A DNA stretch of 64,000 bases from Cellulomonas sp. SLBN-39 (lineage in GTDB: Bacteria; Actinomycetota; Actinomycetes; Actinomycetales; Cellulomonadaceae): assembly GCF_006715865.1 (NCBI RefSeq), contig NZ_VFOA01000001.1:2418001-2482000 (forward strand). Direction: 5' to 3'. Under the pieces are notes generated by a model. It searched no databases. It was not told the origin of the DNA and worked only from the letters and a program-made list of their open reading frames with translations. The position numbers and the translations under genes are program-made. Shown here one piece after another: positions 16,173 to 22,606 of the stretch. The number at the start of each line of letters is the position of its first letter. Positions within the stretch are counted from its first letter, which is position 1.

Positions 16173-16231
16173 CCGCGACGCGGCGCTCTCGGCCCCGGGG
16201 GCACCGGGGCGACCCGTTTCGTCCGATGTGG

Positions 16232-16261
16232 TTGACGTCACTCCCGCCGGTCCGGTAGACC
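16232..16261 (+). promoter_or_regulatory. Predicted promoter of the 16.3 kb RNA candidate
   Basis: TTGACG (16232-16237) and TAGACC (16256-16261) are separated by 18 bases. No protein-coding start suits this promoter, but the structured segment begins immediately after it. Confidence 0.45.
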
Positions 16262-16413
16262 TGCGGAAGGCGGCACAACGGCGTGACGCCGATCACGCAG
16301 GACGCGGTGGTGGTTCTCGGCCGACCCCCGCCCGACGTGCTCGTCGACCTCCGGGTCCGGCGAGCACGTGCGCCGTGGGAGCGCAGCCACCGGCCGCAGC
16401 GACGGGCATCCCG
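16261..16413 (+). ncRNA. Candidate structured RNA, unknown class
   Basis: Between the GT2-partner gene and a convergent aldo/keto reductase gene there is a nested set of complementary segments. The closing stem pairs CTGCGG (16261-16266) with CCGCAG (16394-16399). A hairpin GGCG-TGA-CGCC covers 16280-16290. An inner stem pairs CGGTGG (16305-16310) with CCACCG (16387-16392). Inside it a strong nested hairpin pairs ACGTGCTCG (16335-16343) with CGAGCACGT (16361-16369) around GACC-TCCG-GGTC. A short CGGG-CAT-CCCG follows at 16403-16413. An alternative pairing CGTGA/TCACG (16282-16297) competes with the first hairpin. A promoter precedes it. I cannot match a known family. High G+C raises the chance of accidental pairing. 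Confidence 0.4.
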
Positions 16414-16430
16414 ACGCCACGCCCGCCGGC

Positions 16431-17207
16431 TCAGCCCGCCAGCGCGTCGATCGCCGCCACCTCGTCAGGCGTCAGGGTGAGGTCGAGCGCCCCGAGGTTC
16501 TCCTCGATCCGCTCGCGGCGCACCGACTTCGGGATCACCACCACCCCGTGCTCGACGTGCCAGCGCAGCACCACCTGCGCCGGTGTCGCGTCGTGCGCCC
16601 GGGCCGCCGCGACGATCGCCGGCGCCGACAGGTCCGTCCGGCGCAACGGGCTGTAGCCCTCGACGACCACGCCGCGCTCACGGTGGGCGGCCAGCAGCGC
16701 CGGGTCGTGGTCGACCGGCGACCAGGGGATCTGGTTCACGGCCGGTGCCTCGCCCGTCGCCGCGACGAGCTCGTCGATCTGCGCGACCGAGTAGTTCGAC
16801 ACCCCGATCGACCGGGCCAGCCCCTCGTCCCGCGCCCGGCGCAGCTCCTCCCACACGTGCGGGCTCGCCTGACCGGACGGCGGCCAGTGGATCAGCCACA
16901 GGTCGACGTGGTCGGTGCCGAGGGCCGCGAGCGACTCGAGCAGCGTGCGCCGTGCCCGGTCGCCGTGGTCGGGCGGCAGCTTCGTGGTCACGAACACGTC
17001 GTCCCGGTCGATGCCGACCTGCGCCAGGGCGCGGCCGATCTGCGCCTCGTTGCCGTAGCCGGTCGCCGTGTCCACGTGCCGGTAGCCGAGCTGCAGCGCG
17101 GTGCTGACGGCGCGCTCGGCGTCGGAGCCGTCGGCCTGCCACGTGCCGAGGCCGAGGAGGGGGATCGCGCCGCCGGGCAGCGCGAGGGGAGCGGGTGCGT
17201 GGTCCAT
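16431..17207 (-). CDS. Aldo/keto reductase
   Basis: A 258-residue NADPH-dependent reductase of the 2,5-diketo-gluconate reductase group. Motifs are LGLGTWQA, YRHVDTATGYGNE (catalytic Asp and Tyr), FVTTKLPPDHGD (catalytic Lys), VDLWLIHWPP (catalytic His), IGVSNYS, and VIPKSVRRERIEENLG for NADP binding. Length is normal. ATG 17207 fits the family N-terminus (ALPGGAIPLLGLGTW). The carbonyl substrate cannot be predicted. It is divergent from the IscA-like gene. Confidence 0.92.
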   Translation of the reverse strand: MDHAPAPLALPGGAIPLLGLGTWQADGSDAERAVSTALQLGYRHVDTATGYGNEAQIGRALAQVGIDRDDVFVTTKLPPDHGDRARRTLLESLAALGTDHVDLWLIHWPPSGQASPHVWEELRRARDEGLARSIGVSNYSVAQIDELVAATGEAPAVNQIPWSPVDHDPALLAAHRERGVVVEGYSPLRRTDLSAPAIVAAARAHDATPAQVVLRWHVEHGVVVIPKSVRRERIEENLGALDLTLTPDEVAAIDALAG

Positions 17208-17480
17208 GGGCCCATCGTGACCACACCGGCGAGGCATGCGCCCGCCGGCCGGCGACCCCGGCCGACGACGACCGGCGGGGCGGAGCGTAGGTGGCTCGAG
17301 CGGCACCCGCCTCTGGGGCGTCCGGCGTGTCGGGAGAGGTCTCACGAGCCGGACCTGCGTTTGCGGACGGGTGCCGGGCGTGCGCACGGTAGGGGCGACC
17401 GACGGGCACCTCGTCCGCCCCGGTCCGGCGGAGACCCCGCCGGCGCGGGGCCGTGCCCAGGCGACCGAGAGGAGACTCCC

Positions 17481-17756
17481 GTGCTGACCCTGACCGAGAA
17501 CGCCCGCACCGCCGTCCAGACGCTCACCGAGCGCGCCGGGCTGCCGCAGGAGAGCGGCGGCCTGCGCATCGCCGAGCAGGAGGCCGGCGGGTTCGAGCTG
17601 GCCCTGGTGGCCGGGCCCACCCCGGGCGACGACGTCGTCACGGAGGGCTCCGCGCGGGTCTACGTGGACGAGCGGGCGGCGACGACGCTCGCCGACCAGA
17701 AGCTCGACGTGGAGCCCACCGGCACGGGGACGGCGTTCACGCTGCTCCACCAGTGA
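17481..17756 (+). CDS. IscA/HesB-like protein lacking cysteines
   Basis: A 91-residue protein with the beta-rich fold pattern of A-type Fe-S carriers: LTENARTAVQTLTERAG, SGGLRIAEQEAGGFELAL, then VYVDERAATTLADQKLDVEP. GTG 17481 has AGGAG six bases upstream. It contains no cysteine, so the three ligand cysteines of IscA/SufA are missing and it cannot carry a cluster in the usual way. Cysteine-free HesB-like proteins are common in actinobacteria, and their function is unknown. A strong terminator follows, so it is probably monocistronic. Confidence 0.8.
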   Translation: MLTLTENARTAVQTLTERAGLPQESGGLRIAEQEAGGFELALVAGPTPGDDVVTEGSARVYVDERAATTLADQKLDVEPTGTGTAFTLLHQ

Positions 17757-17836
17757 GCCCTGCCCCACCCGTGGGGCTCGTGCCTGCGCACCGGCGCGGA
17801 CCCCGCTGACGCGTCGTCGGACGCGTCGCTGCACGC

Positions 17837-17876
17837 GACGAGGGCGGACCCGCCGACCGGTGGGTCCGCCCTCGTC
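17837..17876. terminator. Bidirectional terminator hairpin
   Basis: A perfect 15-bp stem (GACGAGGGCGGACCC at 17837-17851 with 17862-17876) and a 10-base loop lie between the convergent IscA-like and FMN reductase genes. Confidence 0.85.
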
Positions 17877-17909
17877 GTGCGTGCCGCCGACCGTGACGGC
17901 CGGCGGTCG

Positions 17910-18530
17910 TCAGGCCCCGCCGAGCAGGTCCTCGAACGACGGGACCGCGTCGTACAGCCCCGCACGGCGCGTGGGCGGCCGCCCGGCCACGCGGGCCGCC
18001 AGCTCGCGGCCCGCGCGGCGCACCCGGTCGGGCAGCGGGTGCACGTCGTCGCCACCCGCGTCGGCCCAGTCGTCCGTCGCGGCGAACACCGCGGTGGGCA
18101 CGACGTCGGCGCCGAGGTGCGCGAAGAGCGGGCGCAGCGCGTGGTCGAGCACGAGCGAGTGCCGGGCGCTGCCGCCGGTCGCCGCCACGAGCACCGGGGT
18201 GCCGCGCAGCGCGTCGGGGTCGAGCACGTCGACGAAGGACTTGAAGAGCCCGGCGTAGGACGCGGCGTAGACCGGCGTCACGGCGATCACGGCGTCCGCC
18301 GCGGCGAGCGCCTGCTGGGCGTCGGCGAGGTCGCCGCGCGCGAAGCCGGTGAGGGTCTGGTCCACGACGTCGTGCGCGAGGTCGCGCAGCTCGACGACCC
18401 GCACGTGCGCGGTGATCCCGTGCTCGTGCAGCTCGCCCGCGGTCGCCTCGGCGAGGCGGTCGGCGAGCAGCCGGGTCGACGACGGCTGCGACATGCCGCC
18501 GGAGACCACGACGATCTGGCGTTCGTCCAT
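17910..18530 (-). CDS. NADPH-dependent FMN reductase (partner of LLM monooxygenase)
   Basis: A 206-residue flavodoxin-like reductase. The N-terminus QIVVVSGGMSQPSSTRLLAD forms the FMN phosphate-binding loop. AVIAVTPVYAASYAGLFKSF is the family motif near 80-100, and GTPVLVAATGGSARHSLVL follows. ATG 18530 has a perfect AGGAGGT upstream. It lies 64 bases after the LLM gene on the same strand. The pair matches the reductase and oxygenase halves of a two-component flavin monooxygenase (CE1759/CE1758-type): this protein would supply FMNH2. Confidence 0.9.
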   Translation of the reverse strand: MDERQIVVVSGGMSQPSSTRLLADRLAEATAGELHEHGITAHVRVVELRDLAHDVVDQTLTGFARGDLADAQQALAAADAVIAVTPVYAASYAGLFKSFVDVLDPDALRGTPVLVAATGGSARHSLVLDHALRPLFAHLGADVVPTAVFAATDDWADAGGDDVHPLPDRVRRAGRELAARVAGRPPTRRAGLYDAVPSFEDLLGGA

Positions 18531-18594
18531 GAGAGCACCTCCTGGGTGCGCCCGTCGCTGACGGCGGGCCGGGATGGGTCGGGGGGCGTGCGGG

Positions 18595-19773
18595 TCAGGC
18601 GACGGTCGCGGCGTCGGCCGCGGCGAGGTCGTCCTCCGCGGTGCGGCCGGTCCACCGGTCCGCCGCGACCTCCGCCGCGTGCGGCACGGTGCCCGCCGCG
18701 CGGGCGGCGGCGACACGCTCGGCGTGCGACGGCGGGGCCGCGGGCACGTCGGCCGGACGCCGGGACTCGGCCTCGGCGCGCAGCACCGGCACGATCTGCT
18801 CGGCGAGGATGTCGATCTGCTCCAGCACGGTCTTGAGCGGCAGGCCGGCGTGGTCGATGAGGAACATCTGGCGCTGGTAGTGCCCGACCTGCTCCCAGAA
18901 GGCGCCGTAGCGGTCGATGACCTGCTGCGGGCTGCCCACCGTCAGCGGGGTCTGGGCCGTGAAGTCCTCCATCGACGGCCCGTGCCCGTAGACGGGGGCG
19001 ACGTCGAAGTACGGGCGGAACTCGTTCCACGCGTCCTGGCTGTTCGGGCGCACGAAGACCTGCCCGCCGAGCCCGACGATCGCCTGGTCGGCGCGGCCGT
19101 GCCCGTGGTGCTCGTACCGCTGCCGGTAGAAGTTCACCATCTGCGCGGTGTGCTCCATGGGCCAGAAGATCGCGTTGTGCAGGAACCCGTCGCCGTAGTA
19201 CGCGGCCTGCTCGGCGATCTCGGGGGAACGGATCGACCCGTGCCACACGAACGGCGGGACGCCGTCGAGCGGGCGCGGCGTGGACGTGAAGCCCTGCAGC
19301 GGCGTGCGGAACTTCCCGCTCCAGTCGACGACGTCCTCCTCCCAGAGGCGGCGCAGCAGCGCGTAGTTCTCGATCGCGAGCGGCAGGCCCTGGCGGATGT
19401 CCTTGCCGAACCAGGGGTACACCGGCCCGGTGTTGCCGCGGCCCATCATGAGGTCCATCCGGCCGTCGGCGACCACCTGGAGCATCGCGTACTCCTCGGC
19501 CAGGCGGACGGGGTCGTTCGTGGTGATCAGCGTCGTGGCGGTGGAGAGGATGATGTTCTTCGTCCGGCCGGCGAGGTAGCCGAGCATCGTCGTGGGCGAC
19601 GACGGCACGAACGGCGGGTTGTGGTGCTCGCCGGTGGCGAAGACGTCGAGGCCGGCGGCGTCGGCGTGCTCGGCGATGGTGAGCATCGCCCGGACCCGCT
19701 CGGTGTCGTCGGGCGTGCGTCCCGTGGTGGGGTCGGTGGTGACGTCACCGACGGAGAAGATCCCGAACTGCAT
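18595..19773 (-). CDS. LLM-class flavin-dependent monooxygenase (oxygenase component)
   Basis: A 392-residue luciferase-like TIM-barrel protein starting MQFGIFSVGDV at ATG 19773, with GAGGTG upstream. Typical segments are GLDVFATGEHHNPPFVPSSP, GRMDLMMGRGNTGPVYPWFG and AIFWPMEHTAQMVNFYRQRY. It would use FMNH2 from the downstream reductase to oxidise an unknown substrate. A C-terminal Ala-rich tail of about 50 residues extends beyond the barrel. The promoter carries a -10 (TAGACT) beside an ATGC-N4-GCAT palindrome. It is divergent from the short FAD-binding protein gene, which may share regulation. Confidence 0.92.
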   Translation of the reverse strand: MQFGIFSVGDVTTDPTTGRTPDDTERVRAMLTIAEHADAAGLDVFATGEHHNPPFVPSSPTTMLGYLAGRTKNIILSTATTLITTNDPVRLAEEYAMLQVVADGRMDLMMGRGNTGPVYPWFGKDIRQGLPLAIENYALLRRLWEEDVVDWSGKFRTPLQGFTSTPRPLDGVPPFVWHGSIRSPEIAEQAAYYGDGFLHNAIFWPMEHTAQMVNFYRQRYEHHGHGRADQAIVGLGGQVFVRPNSQDAWNEFRPYFDVAPVYGHGPSMEDFTAQTPLTVGSPQQVIDRYGAFWEQVGHYQRQMFLIDHAGLPLKTVLEQIDILAEQIVPVLRAEAESRRPADVPAAPPSHAERVAAARAAGTVPHAAEVAADRWTGRTAEDDLAAADAATVA

Positions 19774-19802
19774 GGTGCACCTCGCTGTCGTCGTGGACCT
19801 GA

Positions 19803-19819
19803 AGTCTATGCGTTTGCAT
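19803..19819 (-). promoter_or_regulatory. LLM/FMN-reductase promoter with palindromic operator
   Basis: Read on the minus strand, TAGACT (19808-19803) is a good -10, about 30 bases before the LLM start. ATGCGTTTGCAT (19808-19819), an ATGC-N4-GCAT palindrome, abuts it and could bind a repressor. Confidence 0.4.
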
Positions 19820-19971
19820 CGATCTGGTGCCGTCAACACCACCCCCCGACGGGCTATTCCGAGGCTTCCCGCCGAGACGGCCGACCCCGCGACGTATCAC
19901 CTGCGCCGCTGCGCGCTCCTCTCCCGCGCCCCCGCCGGACGGCGGGGCGAAGGACCAGCGGAGGACGCCCC

Positions 19972-20658
19972 ATGACGACCGCCACGCCCGCCGACGCGGA
20001 GCCCGACGTGCTCGACGCGCTCGCCTCCTGCGCGGCAGCGGTCCACCCGCCCGCCACGCCCGCCTACGACCGGCACTGCCGCACCCGGGGCGTGCTGCGC
20101 CCCCTGCGCCCCCTGCGGCCCGTCGCCGTCGTCGAGGTGCACCGCACCCACGAGCTCGTCGCCGTCCTGCACGCCGCCCGGGCCCACGGCGTGCACGTGG
20201 CCACCCACGGAGTCGGGCACGGCGGCGCCGGCGACCTGGCCGGGGCCGTGCTCGTCGTCACCGGCTGGCTCGACGGCGTCTACGTCGACCCCGGCACCCG
20301 GACCGCGCAGGTCGGCGCCGGGGTGCCCTGGGGCGAGGTCGTCACCGCGGCCGCCGCGCACCGGCTCGTGCCCGCGTGCTCCGGGCCGCCGACCGTCGCG
20401 CTCGCCGGCTACCTCACCCCGGGTCCGGGGCCCTCGGCCCGGGCCCTCGGCGTCGCGCCGTCGGCCGTCCGCTCCGTCGAGCTGGTGACGGCGGCCGGCG
20501 ACGTGCGCCGCGCGAGCCGCGACGAGCACCCCGGGCTGTTCCGCGCCCTGCACGACGGTGTCGGTGCGGTCGGCGTCGTGACGGCCGTCGAGGTGGACCT
20601 CCTGCACCAGCCGCCGACCCTCGGCACGGGGGAGCGGGTGCGCGCGCTGGGGCTCTGA
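19972..20658 (+). CDS. Short FAD-binding (PCMH-type) protein, oxidase domain missing
   Basis: A 228-residue protein containing only the FAD-binding type 2 region: PVAVVEVHRTHELVAVLHAA, VHVATHGVGHGGAGDLAG, VDPGTRTAQVGAGVPWGEVV, then an LELVTA-like SVELVTAAGDVRRAS and GAVGVVTAVEVDL. Full-length FAD-linked oxidases are about 420-500 residues; here the substrate-binding C-terminal half is absent and the gene ends with a clean stop. It may be a natural stand-alone domain or a decayed oxidase. ATG 19972 has GGAGGA upstream. It is divergent from the LLM/FMN reductase pair, which hints at a shared flavin pathway. Confidence 0.75.
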   Translation: MTTATPADAEPDVLDALASCAAAVHPPATPAYDRHCRTRGVLRPLRPLRPVAVVEVHRTHELVAVLHAARAHGVHVATHGVGHGGAGDLAGAVLVVTGWLDGVYVDPGTRTAQVGAGVPWGEVVTAAAAHRLVPACSGPPTVALAGYLTPGPGPSARALGVAPSAVRSVELVTAAGDVRRASRDEHPGLFRALHDGVGAVGVVTAVEVDLLHQPPTLGTGERVRALGL

Positions 20659-20675
20659 GCGCGGGGCGGGCGCCG

Positions 20676-20993
20676 TCAGGGGGCGACGGCGGTCACGGTC
20701 GGCGGCGTCGGGTCGGCCGTCGGCGCGGGCCCGGGGTCCTGCGCGTCGGTCGGGGCCGGCGCGGGGTCGGACGTCGGCTCCGGGGCGGGCCAGCGCGGGT
20801 CCTCGGCACCCGTCGAGCGCACCTGCCACGTCGTCGACGTGCGGTCGACGAACACGGCGCCCGTGCGGCCCAGGGCGGGCCCTGCCGCCACGCAGGCCGC
20901 GAGCAGCAGCGCGACGACGAGCCGCCCCCGCAGCCCTCGGGCGTCCGGCGTGGCGGCGGGACCGGCGCGCCGGTCAGTCGAGGAGGAGCGCAT
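20676..20993 (-). CDS. Small exported protein with SipW-type signal, TasA-locus member
   Basis: A 105-residue protein. A basic N-terminus precedes one hydrophobic segment (LVVALLLAACVAAGPAL), immediately followed by TGAVFVDRTST. That junction closely resembles TAAVFTDQDTSSG in the TasA-like protein of the same operon, so it is probably a second substrate of the adjacent SipW-like peptidase. The mature part is a short beta-type segment and a Pro/Thr/Asp-rich tail. ATG 20993 overlaps the end of the peptidase gene by 20 bases, so translation is coupled. I recognise no family for the tail. Confidence 0.7.
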   Translation of the reverse strand: MRSSSTDRRAGPAATPDARGLRGRLVVALLLAACVAAGPALGRTGAVFVDRTSTTWQVRSTGAEDPRWPAPEPTSDPAPAPTDAQDPGPAPTADPTPPTVTAVAP

Positions 20994-21717
20994 CGAGCCT
21001 CCGGTCGTCCTCGCGCCCCGGGACGCGCCGGCGCCGGGCCCTGCGGGCGTCGAGCAGCGAGAGCCCCTCGAGCAGCGCCAGCGCCAGCAGCGGCGGGGCC
21101 AGGAGCGTCGCGCGGCCCTGCGCCGACGTGGCCCAGGCCAGCGGCTCGCCCCACCCCCGGTGCACGGCCAGCAGCACCCCCCGCACCCGCTCGAACGGCG
21201 TCGCGTTCGGGTCGGGGTCGGCGTTCGCGTCGCCCTGGGTGCGGATGTACCCCTGCAGGGTCGGCTCGCCGGTCGCGTCGACGACCTCCGCCATCTGCCC
21301 GTCCGCGGCGACCTGCTCCATCGCGGGCAGCTGGTGCAGCGAGACGATCCGGTGCGTGACGAGGTTCTCGGACCCGACGGGCTGGAACGTCACGACGAGC
21401 CCCGGCCGCAGCTCCGACACGTCCCGCACCGCGCGCAGCACCACGACGTCACCGGCCTGGAACCGTGGCGCCATCGAGCCGGACGTGACGACCAGCAGGC
21501 GCTGGCCCTGGGCCTGGAACCACAGGGGCGCCGCCAGGCTGGCGGCGTACAGCACGACGCCGGCCACCACCACGACCCACAGCGCGACGCCCGCGGCCCG
21601 GCGCCACAGCGGCAGGTGGACCCGGGGCCTCGCCGGGGCAGGGCGAGGCGTGCGCCGGTCGGCCCCGGGCCACCGCCCGAGCGTCGACCGCGCCTGCGCC
21701 ACCCCCGCCCCGGGCAC
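20974..21717 (-). CDS. SipW-like signal peptidase I (Ser-His type)
   Basis: A 247-residue membrane peptidase of the S26B group, related to Bacillus SipW and eukaryotic/archaeal signal peptidases. An N-terminal membrane helix (GVALWVVVVAGVVLYAASLA) precedes LVVTSGSMAPRFQAGDVVVL with the nucleophile Ser. ENLVTHRIVSLHQL supplies the His in place of the bacterial Lys. GYIRTQGDANADPDP is box D/E. A second helix near 195-215 (LLAPPLLALALLEGL) matches the C-terminal anchor. It should process the TasA-like protein 15 bases upstream and the small exported protein overlapping its 3' end. Confidence 0.9.
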   Translation of the reverse strand: MPGAGVAQARSTLGRWPGADRRTPRPAPARPRVHLPLWRRAAGVALWVVVVAGVVLYAASLAAPLWFQAQGQRLLVVTSGSMAPRFQAGDVVVLRAVRDVSELRPGLVVTFQPVGSENLVTHRIVSLHQLPAMEQVAADGQMAEVVDATGEPTLQGYIRTQGDANADPDPNATPFERVRGVLLAVHRGWGEPLAWATSAQGRATLLAPPLLALALLEGLSLLDARRARRRRVPGREDDRRLDALLLD

Positions 21718-21732
21718 CCGCGCGCCCGCCCG

Positions 21733-22494
21733 TCAGCCGTCGACGGGCGACGGCCCGGTCAGCGCGCCCCCGTTGTTCACGGTCTGCTCGGAGCTGAACG
21801 TCAGGGCCACGTCCGCGGCCCGGTTCTGGTACTCGTTGCCCGCTGCGGGGTCCATGTCGACCCGCAGGCACAGCGCCTCGGTGCCGCTCGCGCCGGCCAG
21901 GCCCCGCTCGTCGGCGAGCCCGCCCGTGCCGGCGGGGTCCTGCGCGTCGCCCGGGGAGCCCAGCACCGGGACCGGGGTCGCGCCCGTCGGCAGGCCGAAG
22001 GTCGCGCCGCCGCCCAGCAGGGCCGCCGAGTCCGCGACGGGCTCCGTGCCGTCGACCGAGGCGTCGCAGGTCGCCGAGACGTAGACGCGCAGGCGCAGCA
22101 CGTCCGTCAGGGCCGCGGGCGTCACGTCCGACGGCGGGCTCGGCATGGGGTCCGCCGGGTCCGTCGCGTCCGCGCGCAGCGAGATGCCGTACCGCAGGTG
22201 CAGCGACCCGCGGTTCTCCACCGTCAGCGGCGCCCACGTGGTGCCGCCGGGGGCCAGGCCCTCGGTGGGCACGTCGAACGCCACCGACTGCGCCGCGGCG
22301 AGCTGCAGCGTCCCGCTGGTGATGCTCCCCGACGACGTGTCCTGGTCGGTGAACACCGCGGCGGTCGTCAGCGAGGCCACGCCCACGGCGGCGAGCGTGA
22401 GGATCCCGCCCGTCGTCCACAGCCGCCGCCGGCGCATGACCTCGGCGCGCGGGGGCTCGGGGTCGATCATCTCCTCGAGCAGGTCGTCCATCAT
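21733..22494 (-). CDS. TasA/CalY-like secreted protein with SipW-dependent signal peptide
   Basis: A 253-residue precursor. An acidic leader (MDDLLEEMIDPEPPRAEVM), then RRRRLWTTGGILTLAAVGVA and the junction TAAVFTDQDTSSGSITSGT, form the SipW-type alternate signal peptide. The mature domain is beta-rich (VAFDVPTEGLAPGGTTWAPL, VENRGSLHLRYGISLRAD), as in camelysin/TasA fibre proteins. It is therefore a candidate biofilm-matrix or surface fibre subunit. Two cysteines in the mature part (ATCDAS and ALCLRV) could form a disulphide. It is first in a three-gene operon with the peptidase and a mini-substrate. A GGDEF-EAL gene lies 112 bases upstream on the same strand. Confidence 0.82.
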   Translation of the reverse strand: MMDDLLEEMIDPEPPRAEVMRRRRLWTTGGILTLAAVGVASLTTAAVFTDQDTSSGSITSGTLQLAAAQSVAFDVPTEGLAPGGTTWAPLTVENRGSLHLRYGISLRADATDPADPMPSPPSDVTPAALTDVLRLRVYVSATCDASVDGTEPVADSAALLGGGATFGLPTGATPVPVLGSPGDAQDPAGTGGLADERGLAGASGTEALCLRVDMDPAAGNEYQNRAADVALTFSSEQTVNNGGALTGPSPVDG

Positions 22495-22606
22495 CCGGGT
22501 GTCCCTCGTTCGTACGCGTCACGGCCTGGGATGGCGGAGAGGGTGCACCTCTCCCCATCGCCCCCTTCGGCAGGGCGCGGGCCGGACTTGAGGAGTTCCG
22601 CCAGAT

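Noticed and set aside
16261..16299. Signal recognition particle RNA
   Set aside because: The run CGGAAGGCGG vaguely recalls the SRP apical loop, but the conserved GGAAGNAGCA context and symmetric pairing are missing.
19972..20658. Frameshifted full-length FAD-linked oxidase
   Set aside because: The sequence after 20658 does not contain a continuation in another plus frame; it runs straight into the minus-strand TasA-locus gene, so this is a truncation or stand-alone domain, not a simple frameshift.
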